Shown piece after piece: positions 16,108-26,078 of a stretch of DNA of 64,000 bases. Below the pieces are notes generated by a model that was not told the DNA's origin, searched no databases, and worked only from the letters and a program-made list of their open reading frames with translations. Origin of the DNA: Candidatus Delongbacteria bacterium (GTDB lineage Bacteria; CAIWAD01); the NCBI GenBank assembly GCA_041675285.1, contig JBAYTZ010000002.1:62001-126000 (forward strand), written 5' to 3'. Position numbers and translations under genes: made by a program. Within the stretch, counting starts at the first letter, position 1, and every line of letters begins with the position of its first letter.

Positions 16108-16805
16108 CAGAGATTTTTCTTCAGGCGGCCCAGAAGGCGCTGGTGCCGCTTCTTGATGGTTTCGTGGGGGACCTGCCACTGGTCGGCCAGCTCGGCCATG
16201 TTGTAGCCGTAGACGTAGAGGCTGATCAGCAGGGTGCGGTCGGCATCGGTGATGGGCATGTCGTTGATCTGGGCCAGCAGTGCCTCGTAGCCGTCCACGC
16301 GTTCGTCCGGGGCGCGGTCTTCCTGGACTACGTCGTTCTCCACGAATTCGATGTCCTCTGCCTGCTGATAGTCGCGGATTCCCAGAAGGACCATGAGGCG
16401 CCTGCGGGCATCGTCTACTATCCGCTTCTCCAGGTAGGCGTCCGCCAGTCGCTCGGTGGACATGCCCTGCAGCACCTCCAGGAACGCCAGCACCACCGTG
16501 CTCTCGGTCTCGGCCGGCGGGGTCCCGTGCGGGGAGTAGCGCCTGGCCAAGGCCTGCAGCGCCGGGGCGTAGCTGACCAAAAGCCAGAGCTGGATGCTCT
16601 GCCGTTCCGGCGGCGAGGCCTGCAGGTGCCGGATGGCTGCCGACAGGGCCGCCTGGCGCTCGCCGTGGCGGTCCTTGGCCCGTGGGCCCAGGAGTTCCAG
16701 GAAGTCGCCCAGCGCGGGCGGCAGGGCCGTTTCCCGGGCTGCCAGGGTCTGGTAGTCGGAGATGGATTGGGGGGTGTGGGCGTCGGTGCGTTTGGTGGGC
16801 AGCAT
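16107..16805 (-). CDS. sigma-70 region 4-like regulator
   Basis: A 232-residue protein whose last 45 residues (LLISLYVYGYNMAELADQWQV, then ETIKKRHQRLLGRLKKNL) form a helix-turn-helix of the sigma-factor region 4 type. The rest is helical. Regions 2 motifs for -10 recognition are not obvious, so it may be a sigma-like transcription regulator rather than a full sigma factor. GGAG lies 5 bases before the ATG. It is the first gene of the leftward replication block, a fitting place for a control protein. Confidence 0.6.
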   Translation of the reverse strand: MLPTKRTDAHTPQSISDYQTLAARETALPPALGDFLELLGPRAKDRHGERQAALSAAIRHLQASPPERQSIQLWLLVSYAPALQALARRYSPHGTPPAETESTVVLAFLEVLQGMSTERLADAYLEKRIVDDARRRLMVLLGIRDYQQAEDIEFVENDVVQEDRAPDERVDGYEALLAQINDMPITDADRTLLISLYVYGYNMAELADQWQVPHETIKKRHQRLLGRLKKNL

Positions 16806-17051
16806 GGCCGCTCCAGCGCTGGGTCAGCGCCGGCGCGGGTCGCCAGGCAGGCATGATCAGGGCCCGGGCGCAGGGTGCGGCCGGGGCTGACGGGTGAAAG
16901 GCGTGGGCAGAGTCCACCCAGGCAGCCCATGGGCATGGACCACCCGGCCCGCGGGATTGGCGCGGGCATGGCTTGGGCATGGAGAGCCCCTGGGCTGGAC
17001 ACGCCTGATTGGCCCGGGGATCAATCCGGGCGGTTGGGTGTCAGCCCTGGG

Positions 17052-17147
17052 CTAGGCGATGTGGATCGGGTTCGACCTGCGGACGGAGGAGTGGGTCAGT
17101 AGCCGGCAGGCGGCTTTGCGGTTGGCGATTGTGCGAGGCGTCGTCAT
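17052..17147 (-). CDS. possible 31-residue leader-like protein
   Basis: A basic 31-residue frame (MTTPRTIANRKAACRLL at the start). TTAGGAG lies 7 bases before the ATG, an excellent ribosome site, which is the main support. The ribosome site is part of CTGCTTAGG, one arm of an inverted repeat whose other arm lies 84 bases upstream, so translation could be controlled. No family recognised. Confidence 0.35.
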   Translation of the reverse strand: MTTPRTIANRKAACRLLTHSSVRRSNPIHIA

Positions 17148-17155
17148 CGAGAACT

Positions 17156-17257
17156 CCTAAGCAGCTGTGCGTGCGGGAGGTCCCAATATCGAGTTGGGGT
17201 GCCCACGCCGTGATACAAAAAGAGCCGAAACCAAGCTGTCGATACGCCCTGCTTAGG
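17156..17257 (-). promoter_or_regulatory. inverted 9-bp pair flanking a possible early promoter
   Basis: CCTAAGCAG at 17156-17164 and its exact reverse complement CTGCTTAGG at 17249-17257. The 84 bases between them are A/T-richer and include, read leftward, TTGGTT and TATCAC hexamer-like text. They may be two repressor sites around an early promoter, or the two arms of a long-range mRNA stem hiding the ribosome site of the 31-codon frame. Confidence 0.35.
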
Positions 17258-17295
17258 AGAGGCGCCGGGGCTCTCACGAGCACCCGCAACTTGGT

Positions 17296-17328
17296 TCCGG
17301 CCAATGCCCGGCCGATGTCCGGCCAATG
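17296..17328 (+). repeat. three tandem 11-bp direct repeats (iteron-like)
   Basis: Units TCCGGCCAATG, CCCGGCCGATG and TCCGGCCAATG follow one another without gaps, one helical turn each. Such spacing places identical contacts on one face of DNA, as in iterons or cooperative repressor sites. The position, between the leftward replication block and the HNH gene, would suit a replication origin or operator. Confidence 0.5.
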
Positions 17329-17539
17329 CCAAGATTACAAGTTGAGGGGGGTCGAGGAAGGGCCCTGGATGTCCTTCTCCAGGAGCGTTGGGTCCATGTT
17401 GGGGGTAGGTGTCGGGGAAGTCAAGTTAGTCGAGAAACACAGAGGTCGGAATTCTAGCACGAAGGAGAATTTTCTTGATGCATTCTGCGAGGACAGCTAC
17501 TCTCGTCCATGCAATGTCCTGCATCCAGTAGGAGGAATC

Positions 17540-17767
17540 ATGGCTCGATGCACGAGAACATGGGGTCTGGAAGTCCATCACATTAGACGAGATGGAGGAA
17601 ATTCCATCGAAAACGCGGAAGTACTTTGTCAATCTTGCCACAAAGCTACATCCACGTATGGCGTTGTTGGCTCCAGCCCACCCCCATTTGACCAATCCAC
17701 AAAGGATCGAGCACTTCGAGCTGCCGGAAACCGGTGTCAATGTACTCGCGTCGGTGGTTGCCACTAG
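17540..17767 (+). CDS. small HNH-endonuclease-like protein
   Basis: A 75-residue rightward protein, MARCTRTWGLEVHHIRRDGG onward. It contains the HNH core: the His-His pair of VHHI (about residues 12-15), N-A-E-V-L-C, and CQSCH (about 34-38); a second Cys pair with His closes the chain (CQCTRVGGCH). A strong AGGAGG site 4 bases upstream fixes the ATG at 17540, although the frame stays open far upstream. This compact form occurs as a stand-alone gene in many bacteria and phages; nuclease activity is inferred. Its GC is lower than that of the phage block. Confidence 0.75.
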   Translation: MARCTRTWGLEVHHIRRDGGNSIENAEVLCQSCHKATSTYGVVGSSPPPFDQSTKDRALRAAGNRCQCTRVGGCH

Positions 17768-17846
17768 CTAGGTCGTCATCCTGGCTGGCTGGAGGAACAC
17801 GACCGGTGCGGATCCGCTCGAACTACATGCTGTATTGGCTAAAGTG

Positions 17847-18965
17847 TTACACTCGAATTCGCCGCATGAGTGGTTCAAAACGTAACAGAGCCGCCTTCTG
17901 CCCGGCTGATTCTTGCACGGTCTCCAGCAGGCCTTCTTTCAATAGTACACGCGAGAAGCGGGAGGCTGTGGCGGAAGGAATCCCTGCGTGCTGAGTGAAG
18001 CGGCTGTTGCGGAAGACTGGCCAAGTGAAGACAAAGTCGAGTGCTTGCTGGGCAAATTTCGAGGCCAGCACCTGTTGAAAGCGTAGTTTCATTTCTTCGT
18101 AGAGGCTGCGAATTGATTCGGCACTCTCCAGGTTGTGCAATGCCTGCTGGCGAACAGCCTCCAGAAAGAAGCAGCACCAATCCTCCCACTGACCGCTGCG
18201 CGAAACCTCCCGCATTTGATGCAAGTAGACATCCTTGTGATCTTCCAAGTAGCGACTGATATAGAAGTGGGGCGCGGCAATGCTACCATCGGCCCACAGC
18301 ATAAGCGTTATCAACATACGGCCTACCCGGCCGTTGCCATCTTCGAAGGGGTGCAGGGCTTCGAATTCCAGATGACACAGGGCCGCTCGTAGCAGGATTG
18401 GTCGCTGTTTGTCTTGCATAACGTGTAACATCTGATCCAGCCCCACCAGCAGCACCTCCGGTGCAATCGGCACGAACTCCACCCGCCCACTGCCCCGCTC
18501 ACCGATGTAGTTCTGCTGGGTCTTGAATTTCCCCGGCGACTTACCGGCACCCCGCCCAATGGAAAGCAACTGCTGATGCATGCTGCGGATCAGGCTTGCG
18601 GAAAGTGGATAGCCTTCTGCCATTTGTTGCTGAGCGGCCCTGAGTGTGCGCTGGTACAGGATCGTCTCCAACGCCTCCGATCGGGTCTCTCCCGATGTGG
18701 ATTCGGGATCTAGCTCGGCGTCCAGTTGCAGTATCTCGTCCATGGTGCTGATGGTGCCTTCCATTCGCGAGGAGATGACGGCTTCCTGGTTGCGCAGCGG
18801 CGCCAGAAATATCTCGCTGTTGTGCATCCCCTTCAGCATTTGGTCGTACCGTGCCAGTGCATCAGTTGCCTGCAGCAGACTTGGCAGAATCACCGGTAGG
18901 TCAAGCTTCACAGGGGGGAACTGCCCCGTGTGGTAATGAACGGCGTCGTCCGTATTCAGTTGCAT
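17847..18965 (-). CDS. Fic-domain protein adenylyltransferase with N-terminal inhibitory helix
   Basis: A 372-residue class II Fic protein. The active loop HPFEDGNGR is at 205-213 with all catalytic residues present. An inhibitory S-x-x-x-E-G motif lies at 65-70 (SSRMEG), whose Glu normally blocks ATP. The C-terminal part (about 300-372) looks like a winged helix. Fic enzymes transfer AMP from ATP to Ser/Thr/Tyr hydroxyls of target proteins. It is a lone leftward gene with no antitoxin gene beside it, consistent with self-inhibition. GC is visibly lower than in the chromosome-like part, suggesting transfer. Confidence 0.9.
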   Translation of the reverse strand: MQLNTDDAVHYHTGQFPPVKLDLPVILPSLLQATDALARYDQMLKGMHNSEIFLAPLRNQEAVISSRMEGTISTMDEILQLDAELDPESTSGETRSEALETILYQRTLRAAQQQMAEGYPLSASLIRSMHQQLLSIGRGAGKSPGKFKTQQNYIGERGSGRVEFVPIAPEVLLVGLDQMLHVMQDKQRPILLRAALCHLEFEALHPFEDGNGRVGRMLITLMLWADGSIAAPHFYISRYLEDHKDVYLHQMREVSRSGQWEDWCCFFLEAVRQQALHNLESAESIRSLYEEMKLRFQQVLASKFAQQALDFVFTWPVFRNSRFTQHAGIPSATASRFSRVLLKEGLLETVQESAGQKAALLRFEPLMRRIRV

Positions 18966-19271
18966 GTTGGCATTCCCACCCTTGGCGAAGTTGACGTGAA
19001 CGCGTGCAAGGTAAGTGCTGTTGTTGTGAAGATTTTGAAAAATCTGACGAACAAATCAAAGCGAGATGCATGCGTGTACGACAACCATGAGACTGGTGGG
19101 AGTAACAAGAAATGGCTCACTCGTCGCCCGCTCCAGCTTGCCCTAACTGGGTCCAGCGCCAGCCTGGCACAGATCTCCGTCGTCACGTTAGTCTCGTGGC
19201 CCAGGACTTCCGACCGGATTGCATGGGAGAGCATGCTTTGGCGAGCACATGGGACCGGCATGGGACCGACC
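18966..19271. other. intergenic region without recognised gene
   Basis: About 300 lower-GC bases between the Fic start and the tRNA terminator. Open frames exist on both strands but none has a good ribosome site or family match. Probably holds the fic promoter and may include the junction between the mobile region and the chromosome. Confidence 0.4.
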
Positions 19272-19305
19272 AAAAAGAAAGGGTCCCGTTTGTGGCGGAA
19301 CCCTT
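19272..19305 (-). terminator. Rho-independent terminator of tRNA-Lys
   Basis: Read leftward: AAGGGTTCC, nine-base loop, GGGACCCTT (nine pairs with one G-T), then TCTTTTT. It lies 11 bases beyond the tRNA 3' end. Confidence 0.8.
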
Positions 19306-19316
19306 TGATGCTCAAA

Positions 19317-19389
19317 TGCTCCAACAGGGACTTGAACCCCGAACCAACTGATTAAGAGTCAGCTGCTCTACCGATTGAGCTATTGGAGC
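19317..19389 (-). tRNA. tRNA-Lys (anticodon CTT)
   Basis: A 73-base cloverleaf on the minus strand. The acceptor stem GCTCCAA pairs with TTGGAGC with A as discriminator base. The D stem is GCTC/GAGC, the anticodon stem GCTGA/TCAGT with loop CTCTTAA, so the anticodon is CTT. The T arm contains GGTTCAAGTCC. CCA is not encoded. It has its own promoter and terminator, so it is a single-gene unit. Confidence 0.95.
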
Positions 19390-19402
19390 TTCGGAGGCCC
19401 AA

Positions 19403-19431
19403 AGAGTAGCGTCCATGGGCCGGGATGTCAA
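19403..19431 (-). promoter_or_regulatory. sigma-70-type promoter of tRNA-Lys
   Basis: Minus strand TTGACA, 17-base spacer, TACTCT. The -10 box ends 13 bases before the tRNA 5' end, giving a very short leader. Perfect -35 and ideal spacing. Confidence 0.7.
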
Positions 19432-19489
19432 GGCTGGGGCGCTTTTTTCTGGCCCCAGGTCGGGCGATTCGGTCCTGGGAGCTCCCGGG

Positions 19490-20338
19490 CTACTTGTCAC
19501 ACTTGCTGTAGCCGCAGCTCAGGCAGCTGTCGCAGCCGTTCTCCAGCTTCAGCGTGCGCTGGTTGCACTCCGGACAGAACTTGAACTGGGCGTTCTGTTC
19601 GGGTTGTTGGCGGCTGGTGCCGCGGGTTGGGCCGCCGGCCGGGCTCAGGCCGGGGCCGGCGGGCTGGCCGAACTCCAGCTCCGCGCCGGGAAAGGCCGTG
19701 GCGGCCTCCAGGCTCACTGTGGCGCCCGGGCTGGTGTCCTCGGCCGGGTGGCCGGGAGTCGGGTGGCCCGCGTAGTCCGCCAGCTGGGGACGCAGGATGC
19801 CCACGTCGTAGAAGAAGCGCTCGATCACCTCCGCCACCTCGGCGTAGAAGCTGAGCATGTAGCGCCCGTTCTTGTAGACGCCGCCCGCCGGGTCGTGGAT
19901 GCCGCGCAGCTCCTCCAGGATGAAGGCGGGATCCGTGCTCTTGCGGAAGAGCGCGCTGATCAGCCGGGTGAGAATGGCGTACTCGGGGCTGCGCGTGAGA
20001 TCCTTGGAGTTGAAGAAGATCTCGATGGGCCGGCGCTGGCCGCCCTGCTCGATCCAACCCAGGGTGATGTAGACGTTGTGGCGCACGAAACCCGAGCGCA
20101 GGCGATAGACCCGCGCCTCCACCACGTCCGGACGCTCGAGGATCTCGTCCCCGCGCAGGGCCAGCACGCCCTGGGCGGCGGCTTCCGGCAGCGCGGGCGC
20201 GGCCGGCGGAACCAGCGGCGGCTGGGGGGCGGCGGGAGCGGGGGTCGGCAGGACGGGCGTGGACGCCAGCGGAGCCAGCGGCGGGGCCTCGGCCAGGATT
20301 TCCTCGAGCTGCGGCTGACTGTCCTTGAAGCTGATCAT
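19490..20338 (-). CDS. TSCPD-domain protein, accessory part of B12-dependent ribonucleotide reductase
   Basis: A 282-residue protein. An N-terminal Pro/Ala-rich stretch (about 20-70) leads to a TSCPD-type domain (about 75-180), with TLGWIEQGGQRRPIEIFFN and NGRYMLSFYAEVAEVIERFF. At the end is a zinc-ribbon-like CPEC...CDSC...CGYSKC. In most NrdJ enzymes these parts form the C-terminus of the large protein. Here the NrdJ gene stops 42 bases upstream and this gene follows on the same strand, so the enzyme is split in two chains. Start at 20338 is chosen because AAGGAG lies 10 bases before it. The terminal Cys cluster could carry reductant thiols. Confidence 0.8.
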   Translation of the reverse strand: MISFKDSQPQLEEILAEAPPLAPLASTPVLPTPAPAAPQPPLVPPAAPALPEAAAQGVLALRGDEILERPDVVEARVYRLRSGFVRHNVYITLGWIEQGGQRRPIEIFFNSKDLTRSPEYAILTRLISALFRKSTDPAFILEELRGIHDPAGGVYKNGRYMLSFYAEVAEVIERFFYDVGILRPQLADYAGHPTPGHPAEDTSPGATVSLEAATAFPGAELEFGQPAGPGLSPAGGPTRGTSRQQPEQNAQFKFCPECNQRTLKLENGCDSCLSCGYSKCDK

Positions 20339-20380
20339 CGGCGGAATTCTCCTTATCCCCACGCGGCGGGTTCCGGTCCT

Positions 20381-22921
20381 TTAGGCTTCCATCTCCTGGA
20401 AGGCCGACCCGTCCAGCACCTTTTCCAGGCTTAAGGTGGAATACTTGAAGACGTGCCAGGGCGTGGTCAGGACGCCGTCCCCCAGCCGCAGCACCTCATC
20501 GCCGGCGAACTCGCGCAGCGTGCCGCCGCCGTCCGTGGCGCGGAAGCGCTTCTTGCAGAACTGCTGGAACTCGCTCTCCTTGCCCTCCACCGAGAGGATA
20601 GGCACGCGGCTGCCGTCCCGGTAGACCGTGACGCCCTTCAGACCCTTGCGCCAGGCGTCCAGGTAAATGTCGCCGATCAGTTCCGGGTGCACGTCCTCGG
20701 GCAGGTTGATGGTGCTGCTGATGCTGTGGTCCACGTAGCGCTGCACGCGGCCCTGGATGTCCACCCGGCGCGCCGCGTTGATGCGGTGGGCCGTGCGGAA
20801 GAAGAAGGCCGGCAGCAGGGTCTCCAGATCCTCGGCGCACGCGGCCTCCTCGGTCAGGCCGTGCTGGTCGATCCAGGCCTGGACGGTGGCGTGGAAGACC
20901 TTGAAGAACTGGTTGTCCAGGCTCTCCGAGCGCCGCGTGTAATACAAGGCGAAGACCGGCTCGATGCCGCCGGAGACGCCGATGTAGTTCTTGCGCCCGT
21001 GCTGGTAGCCCAGCACGATGTTGCTGATGGTGCCCGTGGGCGCGATGCTGGTGATGGCGATGTTGCGCAGGCCGTCCCGGCGGATCTGCTCGCGGGTCTC
21101 GTCCTCCAGGGCCTCGCGCACGAAGGGGCAGCGCAGGTAGTCGTCGGCGTTGAAGATCGGGCTGGGGCCCTTCTCCCGGGCCAGGCGGCTGCTGGCGGAG
21201 AAGGAGGCGTTGGTGATGCGCTTCATCACCGTGGCCACCAGCTCGATGCCCTCGTCCGTGTCGTAACCCAGGCCGAGCTGGAAGAGCATGTCGGCCACGC
21301 CCATCAGCCCCAGGCCGAGGCGGCGGGTCTCGCTGGCGGCCGTGCGCTGCTTGGGCAGGGCGTTGAGGCGCTCGTTCCAGGTGACCACGTTGTCCAGGAA
21401 GCGAACCAGCACGGCGGAGGACTGCTCGAGCTGCTCCCAGTCCACGCGGGCCCGCTCCGTGTAGGGTTCCAGCACGAAGCGCGAGAGGTTCAGGCTGCCC
21501 AGGTTGCAGGCGCCGCCGTCCTCCAGGGGCACTTCGGCGCAGGGGTTGGTGCTGATCACCGGCCGGCCCACGTAGTTGCTCGGGCTGAAGCGGCTCATGG
21601 TGGTCCAGAAGATCAGGCCGGGCTCCGCCGTGCGGTAGTTGCCCTCCACGAAGAGGTCCCAGATCTCGCGGGCCTTGACCAAGCGGCGGATCTCCCCCAC
21701 CACCGGGCTGGCGTAGTAGAGCAGGAAGTCGCCGCTCTCGCGCAGGGCCCACTCCTCGTCCTTCTCCAGGCTCTCCAGCAGGTCCGCCTGGGGCGCCAGC
21801 CGCGGGGCCACCAGGTAATCGCCGAAGACGTCGCGGCGGGTGGGATCGCGCAGCTCGTCGGCCGTGACCGTGCGGCCCGTCTCCTCGTGCAGCCAGAGGT
21901 TCAGCGCCTCCAGGCTCTCGAAGACGTGCTCCAGCTGGTAGCGGCTGATCTCCTTGGACGGGATGCCGGCGCTGTAGTGCAGGCGGCCGTCTTGCGGCGC
22001 GTGCTGGACGCGCTCGCGGCCCAGCTTGCGGTAGGCCAGCAGCCGCGTGGCGCCGTACTTTTTCTGCTCCTCCACGGCGGACATGAACTCGTCCGAGGCC
22101 TTGATGGAGATGTTGGCAAAGCGCACCTGGGTGTTCTCCGCCACCTGGCGGCCCACCTCCTTCAACTGCTCGGGGTTGAAGAGGCCGCTCCACGAGCACT
22201 GGCGCACGATCTGCTCGGTGACCCAGTTGGGGTCCTTCTTCACGCGGATGAAGTCCATCACGTCGGGGTGCTTGACGTCCACGGTGAGCATCAGCGCGCC
22301 GCGCCGGCCGCTCTGGCCGATGAGCCCGGTGGTCTGGCTGAACAGCTCCATGAAGGAGACGGCGCCGGTGGAGCAGTCCGCCGCGTTGTGCACGACCGAG
22401 TTGCGCGGCCTGAGCGGCGTGATGTCCACGCCGATCCCGCCGCCGTAGCTGTAGGTGCGCGCGCACTGGAAGGCCGTCTCGTAGAGGCTCTCGATGGAGT
22501 CCTCGTCGATGCGGCTGACGAAGCAGTTGGCCAGGGTCTTCAGGCGGTAGAGGTCGCCCGCGCCGGCCAGCACGCGGCCGCCGGGGATGAAGCGGCCCTC
22601 GAAGAGCTCGGTGTAGAAGCGCGCGCCCCAGTCCTGCATGGAGGGCCGGTCCGCCTCCGCGGCTCCGATGAAGGCCGCCACGCGCTGGAAGACGTCCTCG
22701 GGCCGAAACTCCACGGGCTGGTTTTCCAGGTCCTTGACGTAGTACTTGCCCGCATAGATGGTGCGGGCCAGCTCGTTCCCTCCCAGGTAGTCCTCGTGCT
22801 CGGACAGGGCGCCCGTGTCACGAAGCTGCCCCAGATGCTTCCAGACGGCCTCGTAGTCGCGCACTCCGCGCTCGCCGATGCAGCTTCTGAGTTTGCCCTG
22901 ATGAGAGAACATGGGGTTCAT
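20381..22921 (-). CDS. nrdJ: adenosylcobalamin-dependent ribonucleoside-diphosphate reductase
   Basis: An 846-residue class II ribonucleotide reductase that reduces ribonucleotides to deoxynucleotides through an adenosylcobalamin-generated thiyl radical. It has NCFVSRIDED (first redox Cys), SGRRGALMLTVDVKHPD, and the radical site NPCAEVPLEDGG-x-CNLGSLNL with catalytic Asn, Cys and Glu. The C-terminal TSCPD segment usual for NrdJ is missing and is supplied by the next gene. Start at 22921 (MNPMFSHQ) has a CGAGG site; upstream in-frame text is not conserved-looking. Transcribed from a promoter near 23148-23177. Being oxygen-independent, it suits anaerobic or microaerobic growth. Confidence 0.95.
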   Translation of the reverse strand: MNPMFSHQGKLRSCIGERGVRDYEAVWKHLGQLRDTGALSEHEDYLGGNELARTIYAGKYYVKDLENQPVEFRPEDVFQRVAAFIGAAEADRPSMQDWGARFYTELFEGRFIPGGRVLAGAGDLYRLKTLANCFVSRIDEDSIESLYETAFQCARTYSYGGGIGVDITPLRPRNSVVHNAADCSTGAVSFMELFSQTTGLIGQSGRRGALMLTVDVKHPDVMDFIRVKKDPNWVTEQIVRQCSWSGLFNPEQLKEVGRQVAENTQVRFANISIKASDEFMSAVEEQKKYGATRLLAYRKLGRERVQHAPQDGRLHYSAGIPSKEISRYQLEHVFESLEALNLWLHEETGRTVTADELRDPTRRDVFGDYLVAPRLAPQADLLESLEKDEEWALRESGDFLLYYASPVVGEIRRLVKAREIWDLFVEGNYRTAEPGLIFWTTMSRFSPSNYVGRPVISTNPCAEVPLEDGGACNLGSLNLSRFVLEPYTERARVDWEQLEQSSAVLVRFLDNVVTWNERLNALPKQRTAASETRRLGLGLMGVADMLFQLGLGYDTDEGIELVATVMKRITNASFSASSRLAREKGPSPIFNADDYLRCPFVREALEDETREQIRRDGLRNIAITSIAPTGTISNIVLGYQHGRKNYIGVSGGIEPVFALYYTRRSESLDNQFFKVFHATVQAWIDQHGLTEEAACAEDLETLLPAFFFRTAHRINAARRVDIQGRVQRYVDHSISSTINLPEDVHPELIGDIYLDAWRKGLKGVTVYRDGSRVPILSVEGKESEFQQFCKKRFRATDGGGTLREFAGDEVLRLGDGVLTTPWHVFKYSTLSLEKVLDGSAFQEMEA

Positions 22922-23470
22922 GCGGGCCTCGCGTGCTTGAAAACAGTGGTGTCGGTTTGTCGCCGACGGGATCTTCCCCGCACCGACCGGACAGAGCCCG
23001 CGCGCCCCCCATCGGGCCGGTTCGCGCAAGGGTTGTGGGGTTGTGCATCAGCGACCGGGGCGGCGCTGCAAGTGCGCGCCAGGACCTGGGTCCTTGGCCT
23101 TGTCAGTCATGGGCCTGACCACCAGATGTGCCCCGTTAGGCGACCCCATGATACCACATGTAGTGGCCGTGCCGCAAGCGCAGATCCTCATCCCGTTCTG
23201 ACAATTTTCAATCCCGATGATGGACAGGCGTCTCTTGGCCGAGAATTTTCCCGCCGTGGCCGGACCTGGAACGGAGCAAAGCTGGGGCGGGGCTGGGACA
23301 ATTCCGCCGTCCACCCGGCGGGGAATTGGTTCACTCTTTGGATGGAGTTGCCTACCTTCAACTGTCAAGCATTTGTCAGGCTCCGCCGGTCCACTGCCGG
23401 CCGCGGGGAGCCCTTCCGGCAGCCACCAGCAGCCGGAGTCCAGCATCCATCCAGCCAGGGAGGCCACCGC
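22922..23470. other. divergent intergenic region between nrdJ and sdhC
   Basis: About 550 bases. The left part is the likely nrdJ leader of about 220 bases; a promoter with an overlapping dyad is at 23148-23177. The right part must hold the sdh promoter, which cannot be placed with confidence. No cobalamin-riboswitch core was found. Confidence 0.5.
23148..23177 (-). promoter_or_regulatory. candidate nrdJ promoter with dyad operator
   Basis: Minus strand TTGCGG, 18-base spacer, TATCAT. The spacer end contains the dyad CCACTACATGTGG (23154-23166), similar in form to an NrdR box (CAC-TA-TA-GTG type). NrdR represses ribonucleotide reductase genes in many bacteria; that it acts here is inference. 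Confidence 0.4.
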
Positions 23471-24139
23471 ATGAGCCTGCTCCAGTTGTTGTTCGGAAAC
23501 TCCATCGGGAAAAAACTGGTGATGGCGGGCAGCGGCCTGCTGTTGCTGGTCTTCCTGCTCGGGCACCTGCTGGGGAATCTCCAGCTCTTCGCCGGGCCGG
23601 AGGCGCTCAACCACTACGCCCACCTGCTGCACTCCAAGCCCGCCCTGGTCTGGGCCGCGCGCCTGGGCCTGCTGGTGCTCTTCGGCGTGCACATGGTCAC
23701 CAGCGTGCTGCTGACCCTGGAGAACCGCGCCGCGCGCCCCGTGGCCTACCACCGCGAGGACACGCACAAGGCCAGCCTGGCCGCGCGCACGATGATCTGG
23801 AGCGGCCTGACCGTGGGCGCCTTCCTGGTCTACCACATCCTGCACCTGACGGCGCGGGTGACCGGCCCCGTCCACCACATGACCGCCGGCGGACCGGACG
23901 TCTACGCCAACGTGGTGGCCAGCTTCCAGGACCCGGCCATCGCCGGCTTCTACCTGCTGGCCCAGATCCTGCTCTTCTTCCACCTCACCCATGCCTTCCA
24001 GAGCGCGTTCCAGACGCTGGGCTGGAACAACCGGCACTACACGCCGGCGGTGGAGAAGGTGGGCGTGGCCTACGCCCTGCTGATCTGCGGCGGCAACTGC
24101 GCCCTGGTGCTGTCCGTGCTGACGGGCTGCGTGCGCTGA
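23471..24139 (+). CDS. sdhC: succinate dehydrogenase/fumarate reductase cytochrome b subunit
   Basis: A 222-residue membrane subunit with five hydrophobic segments, of the single-chain dihaem type found with B-type enzymes (Bacteroidetes, Bacillus, Wolinella). Conserved His residues in the helices (VFLLGHLLGN, LFGVHMVTS, LVYHILHLT, FFHLTHAFQS) are likely haem ligands. It anchors SdhAB and passes electrons between the iron-sulfur subunit and quinone. First gene of sdhCAB; AGGGAGG precedes the ATG. Confidence 0.9.
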   Translation: MSLLQLLFGNSIGKKLVMAGSGLLLLVFLLGHLLGNLQLFAGPEALNHYAHLLHSKPALVWAARLGLLVLFGVHMVTSVLLTLENRAARPVAYHREDTHKASLAARTMIWSGLTVGAFLVYHILHLTARVTGPVHHMTAGGPDVYANVVASFQDPAIAGFYLLAQILLFFHLTHAFQSAFQTLGWNNRHYTPAVEKVGVAYALLICGGNCALVLSVLTGCVR

Positions 24140-24161
24140 GCGGAAGAGGAAAGGAAGACCG

Positions 24162-26074
<1,913 letters not shown>

Positions 26075-26078
<4 letters not shown>

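Larger units (their letters stand above)
16806..17539. other. non-coding control region with short repeats
   Basis: About 730 bases with no large gene between the leftward phage block and the rightward HNH gene. It holds a 31-codon leftward frame (17052-17147), an inverted pair of 9-base sequences (17156-17164 and 17249-17257), three 11-bp direct repeats (17296-17328) and a GCCCGG/CCGGGC hairpin near 17010-17030. The region looks like a phage control or origin segment. GC falls toward its right end. Confidence 0.5.

Noticed and set aside
18956..19324. Leftward frame containing LGHETNVTTE, resembling a tyrosine-integrase motif
   Set aside because: Surrounding residues do not match integrases, the catalytic Tyr is missing, there is no ribosome site, and the frame starts inside the tRNA. 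Judged coincidental.
19272..19389. tRNA-Lys as the attachment site of the phage block
   Set aside because: The tRNA has its own intact promoter and terminator immediately after the 3' end, and no second copy of the tRNA 3' end or any integrase gene was found. Insertion at the tRNA 3' end would normally separate the terminator.
22922..23147. Cobalamin riboswitch in the nrdJ leader
   Set aside because: A B12-dependent enzyme makes this plausible, but the conserved core and B12 box could not be found on the minus strand.
20453..24139. Very long rightward open frame (over 1200 codons) opposite nrdJ
   Set aside because: High-GC coding DNA keeps antisense frames open. Its product is low-complexity Ala/Gly/Arg/His text, while nrdJ on the other strand has full family motifs. 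The end of the frame is the genuine sdhC. Similar long antisense frames opposite the kinases (44236-48321, 48677-53836) were discarded for the same reason.
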